This document shows positions 1-12,498 of a DNA stretch of 64,000 bases, piece after piece. Origin of the DNA: Nicotiana tabacum (Eukaryota > Streptophyta > Magnoliopsida > Solanales > Solanaceae); NCBI RefSeq assembly GCF_000715075.1, contig NC_134087.1:106865161-106929160 (forward strand), written 5' to 3'. Every line of letters starts with the position of its first letter. The first letter of the stretch is position 1. A program made the translations under genes and the position numbers. The notes beneath the pieces were generated by a model that worked only from the letters and a program-made list of their open reading frames with translations, was not told the DNA's origin and searched no databases.

Positions 1-236
1 TGAATTTCGAAATTTTATAAGGAGTGCAATTACGGATTTTTAGTGGAATAATTCGTAATTAGTTATGGTAGATATTAATTTTGAAAATTAGAAATTAATT
101 CCATAATTGGAGCCTTGTTAATTAAATTTTGTGGTCCCTACTGTGCCTAAATAATAGGAAATAAAGGAATCCTTTTTCTGGTGGAAAAGAAAACCCAACA
201 GGTTTTGGAAAAGGGTTTTAACCCTTAAAACTTGAG

Positions 237-244
237 CTATAAAT
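237..244 (+). promoter_or_regulatory. Possible TATA box (CTATAAAT)
   Basis: CTATAAAT is followed by a purine-rich stretch and lies in sequence that could be a degraded LTR or promoter region. No gene follows on this strand, so this is a resemblance only. Confidence 0.2.
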
Positions 245-764
245 GCATAAGGTTTTCCACCTAGAGAGAGTACTAGAAGGTGGCTGAAAATTTTAGCCAA
301 ATTTTCCTAGAAATTTTTGCCCACACGAAATAACTATTTCCGAATATTATTTGAGTAACACAGTAGAAAACCGTGGAATGTTCGTAGATCATGATCGTGT
401 GGGTGGTGGAGAATTCATTGAGTTGCTGTGGATTTGGAAGCTCGCGTAATAAAGGAGCTTTGTTCACGCTTCAAGAGGTAACCCGTGAAATTTCGTTTAT
501 ACTAGTTGTCTAGATTACATGTGATTTTGATACTGGGATTGATTCCGCTGCTTATTATAATCCATCAACTGGTATCGTAGCTCACTCACATCTAATTAGA
601 TAACTAAGTTTTTCATGAAACAAGAATATCGTGTTTATGTGCATTTTTGTATTACATGTATATGTTGTTTTCTGAAAAACTGCACTACTATTTTGTGAAT
701 TAACTGTGCAAAATTTTTGGATTATTCTTGTAATCATGAGCTCTGTTTTAAAAGGCAGAATTGT

Positions 765-895
765 GACTCGCCCCGTGGTGGAGCACTCGTAAAACACCCC
801 TGGGCTTATGTGCGAGGCTTAGTTCCGTGAGACTTACGCCTCGGCCGTTGGGCTTACGCCCCGGACACGCCCAACCCCTAGTGTACTGGGCTCGC
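765..895. repeat. GC-rich island with repeated CTTACGCC motif
   Basis: Within AT-rich flank, a short segment repeats variants of GGCTTAGT, GACTTACGCCTC and GGGCTTACGCCCC. A related run (AACGCCTC, GGGCTTATCCCCC) sits at about 4574-4637, in the next surviving piece of the same old layer. It may be a degenerate tandem repeat or part of an old SINE or LTR; I cannot assign a family. Confidence 0.4.
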
Positions 896-1567
896 TTAAT
901 AGAACTATATGCAATTTTATGTAACTAACCTTGTAAATCCTCAAATTTTATTAATAAATTATTGACTATTCAAAATTACTTTTTTCTTAATCATTAATCA
1001 TTAAGTTGAGAGTAACTTTGTCATAATTAAAATAAAAATTATTGCACGTCATCCACTAAGACTTCTATGATAGTAAATTTAAAATAAATCTTTCATTTAA
1101 AAGTATTTATTTATTAACTTTTGTTATGTCTTTATTTTATAATAGTCCATAATTTTTTTATAATTACTTTCCTAAATATTATTTTTTCACATTTACGAGA
1201 TACAATACTTATTAAATTAATAGCTCGTTATTAGCTAGTAACTATTTACAAATAATTAGTTATCATAGTGAATTATGTGTCACTTTATTAACTTGTTGAA
1301 ACGTAAAAATAAAGTATGCTAGAGAATCATATTTAAATTGTGAATTATGTTTTTATATAAATTCTCTTTCAAATAGAAAGCATATTAAATAAAAGGAGTA
1401 TTTAAAAAAATATCAAATTATAATATCGAAATTCTTTCAAGATTCATTACTCCTTCAGAGATACATATAAGATTTCACATCAAATACATTACTTTTGATG
1501 GTTGGGTTATAACGACGTTGCAACTAATTTGCATATTACGATATATGTCATACTTTTCATATTATTC

Positions 1568-4428
1568 TGTAACGACCCGACCAGACGTTTGAGCTTTTGC
1601 ACTTAAATCACCCGTTCTCGGGCATGGCTTGCCCTCTATGATGTATTATGACTCATGTAAGTCTTTGGTTTTGATTTTCAGGGTAATCAGAGAGAATTTG
1701 GAAGAACAGCTCTCAGTTTGAAGCTTGAAATTTGAAAGGTTTGACCAAAATTTTACTTGTTAGTATATGATCTCGGATCGGAATTTTTATGATTTGGTTA
1801 TCTCCGTTATGAGATTTGAGACTTAGGAGTATGATCGGAATGAATTTTGGAGGTTCGGAGTAGATTTAGGCTTGAATTGGCGAAATTAGATTTTTGGCAT
1901 TTTCCGGGTGATAGGTGGGATTTTGATAATGGGGTCAGAATGGAATTCTGAGAGTTGCAGTAGTTCCGTTGTGTCATTTGGAAGGTGTGTGCAAAATTTC
2001 AGGTCATTCAGAAGTGGTTTGGTTGGGTTTTTGATCAAAAGCGGAATTCGGAAGATTTCGAAAACATAGGCTTGAATCCGAAGTGTTTTGGTTGATTAGA
2101 TATTGTTTGAGTTATTTTGAAGATTGGTACAAGTTTGAATAAGGTTATGGGTTGTGTTTGTGCTTTTGGTTGAGGTCCCGGGGGCCTCGGGGTGATTTCG
2201 GATGGTTGACAGAGAGTTGGAGTTTTTGGTGAGCTGCAAATTTTTTGCTGCTTCTGGTATTTCTGCACCTGCGGAATGGGGACCGCAAGTGCGATGCCTC
2301 ATATGCGGAAGGGTGGTCACAGAAGTGGAAGCTGGTGAAGTTGGCAGGAACCGCAGAAGCGGTTGTGGGACCACATCTGTGAAGGCGCAGGTACGGTAAA
2401 AATGGGGACCTAAGTGAGGACCGCAAATGCAGTGATCTTGACCGCAGAAGTGGTACCGCAGAAGTGAGTATATGGCCGCAGATGCGAAAATGCCTGGGTC
2501 AGAATGTATATATTTCACCCTTCGCGATTTTGAGAGGGTTTTCACCATATTTCACTTGGGAGAAAGCTTGGAAGAGCTAACTGAAGGGGGAATTCAAGAG
2601 GATTTCGTGGAGGTAAGATTGTAGGACCCTAAACTTGTTTCTATGATGAATTTTAACATTTTAAGCGTGAAATCTATGGAAAATCAGTAGCAAAATTGGG
2701 GGTTTCGGGGTTGGAAATTGGTGACCTAAATATAGGGATTTGAGGGGTCATTTTTTATCGGATTTTGGTATTCCTGATATATATGAACTCGTGAGAGGAT
2801 GAGGATTCCATTAGTGTTAATTTTATCAGATTCCGAGACGTGGGCCCGAGAGCCAGTTTTGAGCAATTTCGGGATTTTTGATGTAAATTGGATATTTTCG
2901 AGTGGGCTTTGTTCCCTTAGCATATTTTAATGATTATGTACTGATTGTGGCTAGATTTGAAGCATCTGGAGGTCGATTCATAAGGGTAAAGGCATTGCGG
3001 GCTAGAGTTTGGACCGGATCGAGGTGAGTAATGATTGTAAATAATGTCCTGAGGGTATGAAACCCCGGATTGCACATCGTTGTGCTATATTGAGGTGACA
3101 CACACGTTTGATGACGAGCGTGGGGTATAGCACTGTTGGAGATTGTGACTTAGTCTGTCCTGAATGATTATTTACCGCGTATTTGACAGAAATCTATTTG
3201 CTATTATCATGTTTTGGGCTGAATGCCATATTTGGGCTTCGTGTCAACTATTTGAACCCTTAGGGGATTTTTATTGATATTTTCTCACTGTCTTAACTTT
3301 TATACTTGAACTCAGTCATTTTATATTTTACTGTTTTTCATAACTCAGCCATGTTTACTTTGTTTTAATATATCAAATGATATTTCAAATAATATTTTGG
3401 GCTGAGCATCAAGTTTTACTGTTGCCCGAGTGGCTTATGTGATTTTGACTGAGTAAGGGCGAGGGCCTGTGCTGTGAGGATACTTTTGAGTCGGGTTGCA
3501 CGCCGCAACGATGATACACTGATTATGATTATGAGGCTAAGGGCCTGAGTTTGTATGCCACGAGGTGGCTGGTTGTTATGAGGCCGAGAGCCTAGTGATG
3601 ATGCCACGAGATGGCTTGATATTGCGCTTGGGCCGTAAGGGGCCCCTCCAGGAGTCTGCACACCCCTAGTGAGCGCGGGTACCCATTGTGATGTGAGATA
3701 TAGCCCGAGGGGCTGGTATTGTTGACATTGTGCCCGAGGGGCAATCCTTTATGTGCTTATCTGTCTTATTTGGCAATCATTTACCTGTTTAATTGTGTAT
3801 TTGTGCCCGAGGGCGTATATCTATTCTAATTGCTTTGCATTCAATTGCTTAATTGTTAAAAAGTCATTTTAAAAAAGTTTAAAACTGAGCTAAGATGCTT
3901 TAAGAGATTTCACGGCTTCATTGCTTTCTTATTGGTTTTGTATTACTCTATACAACATGTTGATGTACTTTTCGTGATTTCCTATCACTCAGTCGTTAGT
4001 TATAATTATTATTCATTGAGTTGGAGTACTTACTTTACTCCTTAAACCTTATGTGCAGATTCAGGTATTTCTGCATCCGGTAGCGGGTATTGGTTGATCA
4101 GAGGCAGTCTTTGGAGTTTAGCAAGGTAGCCGCCCGACTTTCGCAACACTGCTTTTCTCCCTTTGATGTCATTAGACTGTATTTAGTACATTTATAGAAA
4201 TTCCGTTGTATTTTAGACCTTAGTAGATGCTTGTGACTTATGACACCTCGATGTCGGGCTGTATCTATTTCTGCACTGTTCTTTTAAACTTACATTATGC
4301 AATACCTGATTAACTAAAAGGGCTTAAATTGACTTATTAAAACTTCTGAAATGAAATTGGGGATTGTGTCGGCTGGCCTTGTCTTCACGAGAGGCGCCAT
4401 CACGACCAGGTCCGGTTTGGGATCGAGA
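1568..4428 (+). mobile_element. Solo LTR of a Ty3/gypsy chromovirus-type element
   Basis: The segment starts TGTAACGACCCGACC and ends near GGGATCGAGA, a decayed form of the GGGTCGTGACA end seen in element B. It is flanked by the exact 5-bp duplication TATTC (1563-1567 and 4429-4433). At 2861 bp it matches the LTR length of A and B and aligns with them in landmarks: GCGCTTGGGCCGTAAGGGG near 3625, the GAGCGCGGGTACCC box near 3672, and the GAGGTGAGTAATG box at 3021. No internal domain is present, so it is a product of LTR-LTR recombination. It lies in the sense orientation on the plus strand. Confidence 0.9.
2265..2490 (+). repeat. CpG-rich quasi-palindromic motif array in solo LTR
   Basis: About ten degenerate copies of a CCGCAGAAGCGG-like motif (arms CCGC and GCGG) occur from roughly 700 to 920 bases into the LTR. 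Examples are ACCGCAGAAGCGG, GACCGCAAATGCAG and GCCGCAGATGCG. Spacing is irregular. The cluster sits at the same offset as the different motif arrays in elements A and B, between the CCCGGGGGCCTCGGGG tract and a GAGGTAAG donor-like site. Confidence 0.75.
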
Positions 4429-4433
4429 TATTC

Positions 4434-4637
4434 ATAATTGAATTATAATTTATAAATATTTTAAATAGATTATTTTTCATAATTGTGTGATTCTATTGTA
4501 ATTTTTATAATTATTTTTTATTTTATACTATCTTAAAATTCTTGAAATTAGTAAATTTAAAGATCTGTGGGACTAACGCCTCATGTCTTAGGGCTTATCC
4601 CCCGCCTCATCAGAGGTAAATCGTCTTGCCTCACGCC
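4434..4637. other. AT-rich fragment of the old layer (piece S2)
   Basis: This 204-bp remnant lies between the solo LTR and element A. It has no gene. It ends with GC-rich ...GCCTCACGCC, whose last five bases ACGCC (4633-4637) are the target duplication of element A. The original sequence continues at 26337. Confidence 0.75.
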
Positions 4638-7555
4638 TGTCATGACCCTAAACCCGGACCCGGTCGTGATGGCGCCTTTCGCGAAGACAATGCTAGCCGA
4701 CACTTCCCATTTCGGTATTTACCAGCTAAATAGTAAGAAATAGTCTAAGCATGATAAAATAATCAAAAGTTTAAGGTGATAACACCATAATTTGCGGAAT
4801 AAAACCCAACATAGCACGATACCGGGGTGTCACTAGCCATGAGCATCTAAACAACCCGAAATACTTAGAGAAATCTACAGAGTTTAATACAGTAACTAAG
4901 AACATGGAGAATAAGATAGGGAAGAAGCTCCGGGCTGCGAACGCTGATAGCTACCTAGAGACTCCTCGGATCCGCTTGAGCTAGAAAGATCAGCACTCGG
5001 GAGCGGGACCAGATGCGCCTGAATCTGCACACGGGGTGCAGGGAGTAAAGTGAGTACTCCAACTTACTGAGTAATAATAAAAAATAAGGACTGAAAGCAG
5101 GAAATCACGTAAAGCACATTTACAGACTATAATGAAGCAGTAAAACCAGTGAAAGATTTGTGAAAGTCATTTAACTTTAATTGAACTTCACGAAAACCTT
5201 TTTCAACAATTTAAGAAGGTAAATGATAGACAATTAAGGAAAATAAACACATAAAGGTTTGCCCCTCGGGCACAGTATCAACAAATCTACCTCTCAGGCA
5301 ATATCATAGAACAACACCATCCCCTCGGGCTATCTCTCACATGACACTGGGTACCCGCGCTCACTGGGGGTGTGCAGACTCCTGGAGGGGCCCCTTACGG
5401 CCCAAGCGCAATATCAAGCCATATCGTGGCATCATCACTAGGCTCTCGGCCTCATATCAACAAGCCACCTCGTAGCGTACATATCTCAGGCCCTCGACCT
5501 TATAATCAATATCAAATGTTTCCTCACAACATCGGCCCTCGGCCTTACTCAGTCAAAAATCCTCACAAGCCACTCGGGCAATAGTAAAATATGATTCTCA
5601 GCCCAAAATATCATTTAAAAGATCATTTAAGTGTTAAAACAGAGTAAACATGGCTGAGTACAAAAACAGTGAAATATAACATGACTGAGTTCAAGTATAA
5701 AGTCAAAACAGTGAGGAAATATAAATAAAAGTCCCCTAAGGATTCAAATAGTTGGCACTAAGCCCAAAAATGGCATTCAGCCTAAAACACGGTGTTCAAA
5801 GATAGATTTCAATCAAATACGCAGTAAAATAGTCATTTGGAACGGACTAAGTCATAATCCCCAATAGTGCACAACCCCACGCTCGTCATCTAGTGTGTAC
5901 ATCACCTCAATATAGCACAATGATGTGCAAATCCGGGGTTTCATACCCTCAGAACATTATTTACAATCGTTACTCACCTCAAACCGGTCAAATCTCTAGC
6001 TTGTGATGCCTCTACCCCTCGAATCGGCCTCAACTCGCGTCGAATCTAACCAAAATCAGAATCACGGCATCAAAATATGCTAAGGGAACGAAGCCCAAGC
6101 GAAACTAATCAATATACAACACAAATCCCGAAATTTCCAAAACCCGACCCCAGGCCCACGTCTCGGAATTCGAAATTTTTTACATCAATGGGTTCCTCAT
6201 CTCCCCACGAGTTCATACATACCAAATGCATCAAAATCCATCCACAAATGACCACTCAAATCCCAATTTCTAGGTCTCCAATTTCAATCCCTAGTTCTTC
6301 AATTTTAGGCTTAGATTCCATGATTATTTAGGTAGAATTCACATAAGAATCGAGTTTTAAGTCCAAGAATCTTACCTTCAAGTGATTCCCCTTGAATCCC
6401 TCTTCAATCCCCTTCAAAAAGCTACAAAAACGATCAATAATGGAAGAAATAAACCCCAAAATTGCGGACAAGATGACTATTTAAACCTTCTGCCCAAGCC
6501 TGAATTCCTTCTTCGCGATCGCGGGACTTCCTTAACGATCGCGAAGCACATTTTCTCAGTACCTAACTTTCACTCTATGCGAACATGTAAACACTCATGC
6601 GAACGCGATGCTCAGGCTTCCAAGACTATGCGATCGCGGAGAGGGGACCATGTTCGCAAAGAACAAACTCCCACTCAAAACCCCTGGTCCACTTAACTCT
6701 ATGCGAACGCGACCTTCACTATGCGTTTGCAATCAACAACTTCTCCACCTTATGAGATCGCAACTCAACCTAGGCGAACACGAATAACAAACTGGGTTGC
6801 CCCTTCAAAAGCTCTACGCGATCGCGAGACCCCTTACGTGATTGCAAAGAGGAAAACTCTGCAATAGCTGAAGCTCCAAAATCTGCAACTCTCCAAAGCA
6901 TGAAATGGTTTGATTGACCACCCGAAACTCACCCGAGGCCCCCGGGACCTCAACCAAACATGCCAACATGTCCCATAACCTCATTCAAACTTTTTCCAAC
7001 CTTCGGAACGCTCAAAACAACATCAAAATACCAAATTCGCATCGGATTCAAGCCTAAGAATTTCAAAATCTTTTAAATTATGCTTTTGATCAAAAACCCA
7101 ATCAAATCACGTCCGAATGACCTGAAATTTTGCACACACATCACAAATGATAAAACGGAAATACCACAACTCTCGAAATTCCATTCCAACCCCTATATCA
7201 AAATCCTGCCTACCAATCGGAAATCACCAAAATATCAACTTCGCCAATTCAAGCCTAAATCTGCTTCAAACCTCCAAAACTCATTCTGATCACGCTTCTA
7301 AGTCCCAATCACATCCCGAAGCTAACCGAACCGTCGGAACTCACATCTGATCCCTTTAACACACAAGTCAACATCCGATTGACTTGTCCAACCTAAACTT
7401 ACTCCAAAGAGACTAAGTGCCTCAAACCTTACCAAAATCATTCTGGATTCGATCCGACCAACCGATACCACATAAAACAGATAAACAAAGCATAAAGAAG
7501 CAAAAATAGGGGAAATGGAGCAATAACTCATGAGATGACTGGCCGGGTCGTCACA
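4638..7555 (-). repeat. Element A 3' LTR (left on the plus strand)
   Basis: 2918 bp. In element orientation it starts TGTGACGACCCGGCC (at 7555) and ends GGGTCATGACA (at 4638). It contains the motif array at about 6515-6860, donor-like sites complementary to 5974 and 6370, and an array of GCCCGAGGGG boxes around 5250-5340. The plus-strand (antisense) frame at 5372-5584 recurs in the other LTRs of this family. Confidence 0.9.
6515..6860 (-). repeat. CpG-rich palindromic motif array in A's 3' LTR
   Basis: About ten copies mix CGCGATCGCG and GCGAACGCG forms: CTTCGCGATCGCGGG, TATGCGATCGCGG, ATGCGAACGCGACC and ACGCGATCGCGAG. The cluster lies about 0.7-1.04 kb from the element-sense start of the LTR. 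The right LTR carries the equivalent cluster at about 14560-14885. Confidence 0.75.
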
Positions 7556-7566
7556 TCCTCCCCAAC
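7556..7566 (-). other. Polypurine tract of element A
   Basis: The minus strand reads GTTGGGGAGGA directly before the 3' LTR. This is the usual plus-strand DNA priming site and nearly matches element B's GTTGGGGAGAA. Confidence 0.8.
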
Positions 7567-7599
7567 TTAAACAAACGTTCGTCCTCGAACAAGTCAAGA

Positions 7600-9180
7600 A
7601 ACATACCTGAAGCCTCAAACAGGTGAGGATATCTGCTCCGCATCTCCCGCTCGATCTCCCAGGTAGCCTCCTCCACGGGCCGACCTCACCACTGCACTTT
7701 CACTGAAGCTGTATCCTTTGACCTCAACTTTCAAACGTGGTGCTACAAAATAGTTGTTGGCTCCATATCATAATTCAAATCACCATCCAACTGAACCGTG
7801 CTAAAATCTAAAACATGAGACGGATCCCTCATATATTTTCGGAGCATAGAAACATGAAATACCGAATGCACACTCAACAAGCTGGGTGGCAAAGCAAGCT
7901 TATAAGCCACCTCCCCAATCCTTCGAAGTGCCTCAAAAGGCCCAATGAACCAAGGACTCAATTTGCCTTTCTTCCCAAATCTCATAACACCCTTCATGGG
8001 CAAAACCTATAACAGAACCTTCTCACCAACCATGTAGGACACATCCCAAACCTTCCTGTCAGCATAACTTTTTTGCCTCGACTGTGCTGTACGAAGCCTT
8101 TCCTGAATCACCTTCATCTTTTCTAAAGCATCCTGTACCAATTATGTCCCCAATAGCCTAGCCTCACCCTACTCGAACCAACCAACTGGAGATCTACACT
8201 GCCTTTCGTACAAAGCCTCATATGGAGCCATCTGAATACATGATTGGTAGTTTTTGTTATAAGCAAACTCTGCAAGTGGTAGAAACTGATCCCATGACCC
8301 TCCGAAATCAATGACACAAGCACGCAACATGTCCTCCAAGATCTGAATAGTGCACTCGGACTTCCCGTCCATCAGAGGGTGAAAAGATGTGCTCAACTCA
8401 ACATGAGTGCCCAACTCTCGCTGCACAAACTTCCAAAACTGTGAAGTAAACTGAGTGCCCCTATCTGAAATGATAGAAACTTGGACACCATGCAAACGAA
8501 CATTCTCCCAGATATTGATCTCTGCCAACCGCTCTGAGGAAGAGGTAGTACACACAGGAATGAAGTGCGCCGACTTGGTCAGCCAATCCACAATCACCCA
8601 AATAGCATCAAACTTCTTCAAAGTCCATGGAAGTCAAACTACAAAGTCCATAGTGATCCTTTCCCACTTCCACTTTGGAATATCCATCCGTTGAATCAAG
8701 CCACCCGGTCTCTGATGCTCATATTTCACCTGTTGACAATTGAGATACTGAGCTACAAATCCCACAATGTCTTTCTTCATTCTCCTCCACCAATAGTACT
8801 ACCTCAAATCCTAATACATCTCCGCGGCACCCGGATGAATGGAATACCACGAGTTATGGGCCTCCTCCAGTATCAACTCCCGAAGCCCATCCACATTGGG
8901 CACACAAATCCATCCCTGCATCCACAACACCCTATCATCACCAATGGTCACATCTTTGGCAACATCGTGCTGAACTCTGTCCGTAAGGACAAGCAAATGC
9001 GGATCATCATACTGGTACTCTCTAATGTGATCATATAAGGAAGACCCAGAAATCGCACAAGCCAATACCCGACTGGGCTCCGAAATATCTAACCTCACGA
9101 ACCGATTGGCCAAGGCCAGAACATCAACTGCAAAAGGTCTCTCCCTAGTTGGAATATATGCCAAACTCCCCATACTCACT
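7600..9180 (-). pseudogene. Integrase with C-terminal chromodomain, element A (broken)
   Basis: Integrase inserts the reverse-transcribed DNA; the chromodomain is thought to steer insertion to marked heterochromatin. Visible parts run downward: an HHCC-like zinc region ending ...EEAHNSWYSIHPG near 8815-8870, the catalytic core at 8169-8621 with the first Asp in VIVD and the second in SDRGTQF, and the glutamate region (SEC where relatives have SER). A C-terminal barrel follows (GKKGKLSPWFIGPFEAL, about 7930-7980), then the chromodomain tail near 7640-7705 (RPVEEATWE). Stops at 8811-8813 (family Gln), 8169-8171 and about 7743, plus frame changes, make it non-functional. Confidence 0.88.
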
Positions 9181-9560
9181 GCCTTTCAGCTCAAGGCATC
9201 AGCCACCATATTGGCCTTTCCTGGATGGTACAATATAGGGATATCATAATCCTTAAGAAACTCCAACCACCTCCGCTGCCTCAAATTAAGATCTTTCTGC
9301 TTGAACAAGTGTTGGAGGCTATGATGGTCAGTAAACATATCACAAGACACACCTTACAAGTAATGCCTTCAAATCGTCATCACGTGAACTATCACAGGCA
9401 ATTCTAAATCATGAACGGGGTAGTTCTTCTCATGGGGTTTCAACTAACGAGAAGCATAAGCAATAACTCTACCCTCCTGCATCAATACACAACCAATACC
9501 AACTCTCGAAGCATCATACTACACGGTATATGAACCTGAAGCTGTTGGCAAAACTAACAC
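9181..9560 (-). pseudogene. RNase H region, element A (heavily decayed)
   Basis: This lies between RT and integrase, where element B has a readable RNase H. In reverse complement the family signatures can be followed: a GSYTV segment then a stop at 9519-9521, AYASR-like and HEKNYPV-like remnants near 9420-9450, and a DHRSLQ-like motif near 9310. The frame changes repeatedly. RNase H would remove genomic RNA from the RNA-DNA hybrid during replication. Assignment rests on position and alignment to B. Confidence 0.7.
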
Positions 9561-10480
9561 TAGAGCTATGGTCAAGGTTGTCTTGAGCTTCTGAAAGCTC
9601 TCCTCACACTCGTCCGACCATACAAAGGAAGCACCCTTCTGAGTCAACTTGGTCAAGGGCGATGCGATAGATGAGAATCCCTGAACAAACCGGTGATAAT
9701 AGTCTGCCAAACTAAGAAAGCTACGAATATTTATGGCTAAGGATGGTTTGGGCCAACTCTGAACCGCCTCTATCTTCTTCGGGTCAACCTGAATGCCCTC
9801 GCTGGACACCACGTGCCCCAAGAAAGCCACTGAGCTGAGCAAAAACTCACACTTGGAGAATTTTTCATAAAGCTTCTCCTCCCTCAATCTCCGCAACACA
9901 ACTCTAAAATGCTCTGCATGCTCCTCCTGACTACGCGAATACACCAGAATATCATCAATGAGGACTATGACAAACGAGTCGAGATAAGGCCGGAACACGT
10001 TGTTCATCAAATGCATGAACGCTACTGGGGCATTGGTCAGCCCAAAGGACATCACCAAGAAGTCATAATGACCATATCGGGTCCTCAAAGCCATCTTAAG
10101 AATATCCGAGTCCCTGATCTTCAACTGGTGATAGCCCGAATGGGGATCAATATTGGAGAACACTCTCGCTCCCTAAAGTTGATCGAATAAATCATCAATG
10201 CAAGACAAAGGATACTCATTCTTAACTGTTACTTTGTTCAATTGCCTATAATCAATGCGCATCCTCATAGTGCCATCCTTATTCTTCACAAATAGAACCG
10301 GCGCATCCCAAGGTGACACACTAGGCCGAATGAACCCCTTATTAAGGAGTTCCTGAAGCTGCTCCTTTAACTCCTTTAGCTCCGCTGGTGCCATACGATA
10401 CGGCGGAATAGAAATTGGCTTAGTGCCCGGCACTAGGTCAATACCAAAATCAATATCTCTATCTAGTGGCATGCCCGACA
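9519..10480 (-). pseudogene. Reverse transcriptase, element A (one main stop)
   Basis: This is the reverse transcriptase of the gag-pol polyprotein. The 5' half is in the frame ending at 10173 ([20 protein letters not shown], then [20 protein letters not shown]). A TAG at 10173-10175 stands where the family has Gln. The rest runs 10163 to 9519 with the catalytic box LIDDILVYS, then FGLTNAP upstream and [18 protein letters not shown] downstream. Length and motif order are normal for Ty3/gypsy. Except for the stop this half is well preserved, so A decayed after being active. Confidence 0.92.
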
Positions 10481-10599
10481 GGTCTGCAGGAAACACATCG
10501 GGAAAATCCCTCACAATTGGAATGGAATCAATACGGGTTGTCTCGGTATCGACATCCCTCGTAAAGGCAAGATACGAAAGACAACCCTTCCCAACCATA

Positions 10600-11000
10600 C
10601 AGTGGGATTTCAAGAATGAGATCACTCTACTAGGAACATAATCAGTCACACCTTGCCACTCAATTTGTGGCACACCTGGTATAGCCAATGTGATTGTCTT
10701 AGCATGACAGCCCAGAATAGTACGACACAGAGATAGCCAATCCATGCCCAAAATGTCATCGAAATCCACCATACACAATAATAAAAGGTTCACATAGGTC
10801 TCCAGACCCCCAATAGTCACCACACATGACCGGTACACATGGTCTACAACAACAGTATCGCCCACCAGGGTAGATACATGAACAGGTGAAGCAAGAAACT
10901 CACGGGGTGTACCCAAATAACAAGTAAAGTATGATGACACATAAGAAAAGGTGGAACCGAGATCAAATAATAAAGAGGCATCTCTGTGGTAGACTGAAAC
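10600..11000 (-). pseudogene. Aspartic protease, element A
   Basis: A retroviral-type aspartic protease that would cut the polyprotein. The active-site region near 10957-10971 reads FDLGSTFSY in reverse complement, in the place of the usual D-(T/S/P)-G-S; the conserved ILGMDWL lies near 10740. This copy retains the roughly 32-residue stretch ([16 protein letters not shown] and following) that is missing from element B. It is continuous with the start of RT in the frame 10940-10173. Confidence 0.8.
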
Positions 11001-11179
11001 AATACCTGTAATGACAGCATCTGAAGAAATAGTATCGGGTCTGCCTGGAAGTGCATAGAAACGGGCCTCACCGCCATCTGATCAACCTCCCATCTGGGGT
11101 AACCCCTAGTTGACTGACCTCCACCCCTAGTTGGCTAAGCGGGTGGTGATGAAGGAACTGGCGATGAAACTGATGACTG

Positions 11180-12498
11180 ACCCCTCTGCTGAGATGAACT
11201 CAAAAGACGACGAGGGAACTACCTCCACATATGACCCATCTCACCACACTCATAACAAATCCCAAGTGTTGGATAAGGGGAATGAAGGGAACCCCTCACA
11301 CTGGAGTGACTAGAAGATGCACCTGGCATAGAAGAGCCCTGAACTGATAGAGCACGGGACAAACTCTGAGCTGGAAGGGCACTAAGTGATGACTGGCCCT
11401 GATGAGAATTGTGAGAACCATGACCCGCTAATGCCCCATGATACTTGGGCGAGCTGGCTGAGCATGCCTGAATGAACGGCTTCTATCGTGCTGAAACTGA
11501 CCCTCGCGCTCCTAGCGACGAACAGACTCAATCCCCCGAGCAATGTCTACAACCTCTTCAAAGGTAGCACCAATCACCCTCTCCCTGGTCATGAGAATAC
11601 GAAGCTGATAAGAGAGGCCATCAACAAACCTCCTAATCCTCTCTTTATCCATCGGAACCAACCAAATAGCATGAAGAGCTAACTCGGAAAACCTTATCTC
11701 ATAATGCGTCACAGACATCTCTCCCTGACACAACCACTCAAACTCCCTACGCAGCTCCTCTCTACGGGATTGTGGCATATACTTCTCCTGAAAGAGAATG
11801 GAGAACTGCTGCCAGGTAAGGGGTGTTGCACCAACAGGCCTACACCTCTCAAAATCCTCCCACCAAGTGAAAGCAGCTCCAAAAAACCGATAAGTAGTGA
11901 AAGCGACCCCGCTAGTCTCCAGAATACCTGACGTACAAAGCATCCTCTAACACTTATCCAAGAATCCCTAGGCATCCTCGCCCTCTGCACCACTGAAGGC
12001 CGGAGGCTGAAGTCTACCAAACCTCTCCAACCTACGTTGTTCGTCCTCTGGCATGGTAGGAACTACATAGTCCTAAGCAGCTGCAACCGGCTGGGCTGGA
12101 TGTGCCCCCGACATTTGAAGTCCCTGCACGACCTGCTCAGGTGTGCGAGCGGCGGGAGATTGATTGCCTCTCCTGGCCTGAGAAGTAGTTGCGACTGTAG
12201 TAGCTGAGACTGCGTGAGCTAGGCCAGTGCAAACTGATAGAAACTGAGTTGACGCCTCCTAAAGACCCGAAATCACAATGGGCACACCTGGTGCCTGAGC
12301 TAGTGCTACTGGAGCGTCCACAATTGGGACCTGATCCTGAACTAGGGCGGTTGGTGGATCTGCAGGTGCTGCTCTAGCTGCTATGCGGGCCACACCTCTG
12401 CCCCTACCACGACAACGACCGCGTCCTCGACCTCTAGTGGCCACAGCTGGTGGTATTGATGGTTGTTTGTCCTGACCGGTAGAGCGTGTACTCACCAT
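11180..12498 (-). pseudogene. Gag, element A (many stops)
   Basis: Gag is the structural protein of the virus-like particle. The start is taken at the ATG complementary to 12496-12498 (MVSTRSTGQ), followed by an Arg/Gly-rich tract of GRGRGR repeats that resembles the gag start of B. The capsid-like domain is the frame 11943-11512 (AFTWWEDF, RREELRREFEWL, RRFVDGL). A CCHC knuckle near 11215-11255 reads CYECGEMGHMW, with a stop at the following Gln and the last Cys replaced by Phe. Stops at 12259, 12073, 11968, 11947, 11512 and 11219 all fall at positions that look like Gln in the family. Confidence 0.88.

Larger units (their letters stand above)
1..1567. other. AT-rich non-coding flank (oldest layer, piece S1)
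   Basis: No open frame here resembles a protein; the longest are about 60-70 codons and look accidental. The stretch is AT-rich, with one GC-rich island at about 765-895. It ends at the 5-bp duplication TATTC (1563-1567) that marks insertion of the solo LTR, and the original sequence continues at 4434. It could be the remains of an older retroelement, because TATA-like and leader-like sequence occurs at 230-480, but I cannot name a family. Confidence 0.7.

Noticed and set aside
7815..9407. Plus-strand frames opposite A's integrase and RNase H, such as 8565-9038
   Set aside because: They are shadows of the well-supported minus-strand pol. The same regions in B code on the plus strand for integrase.
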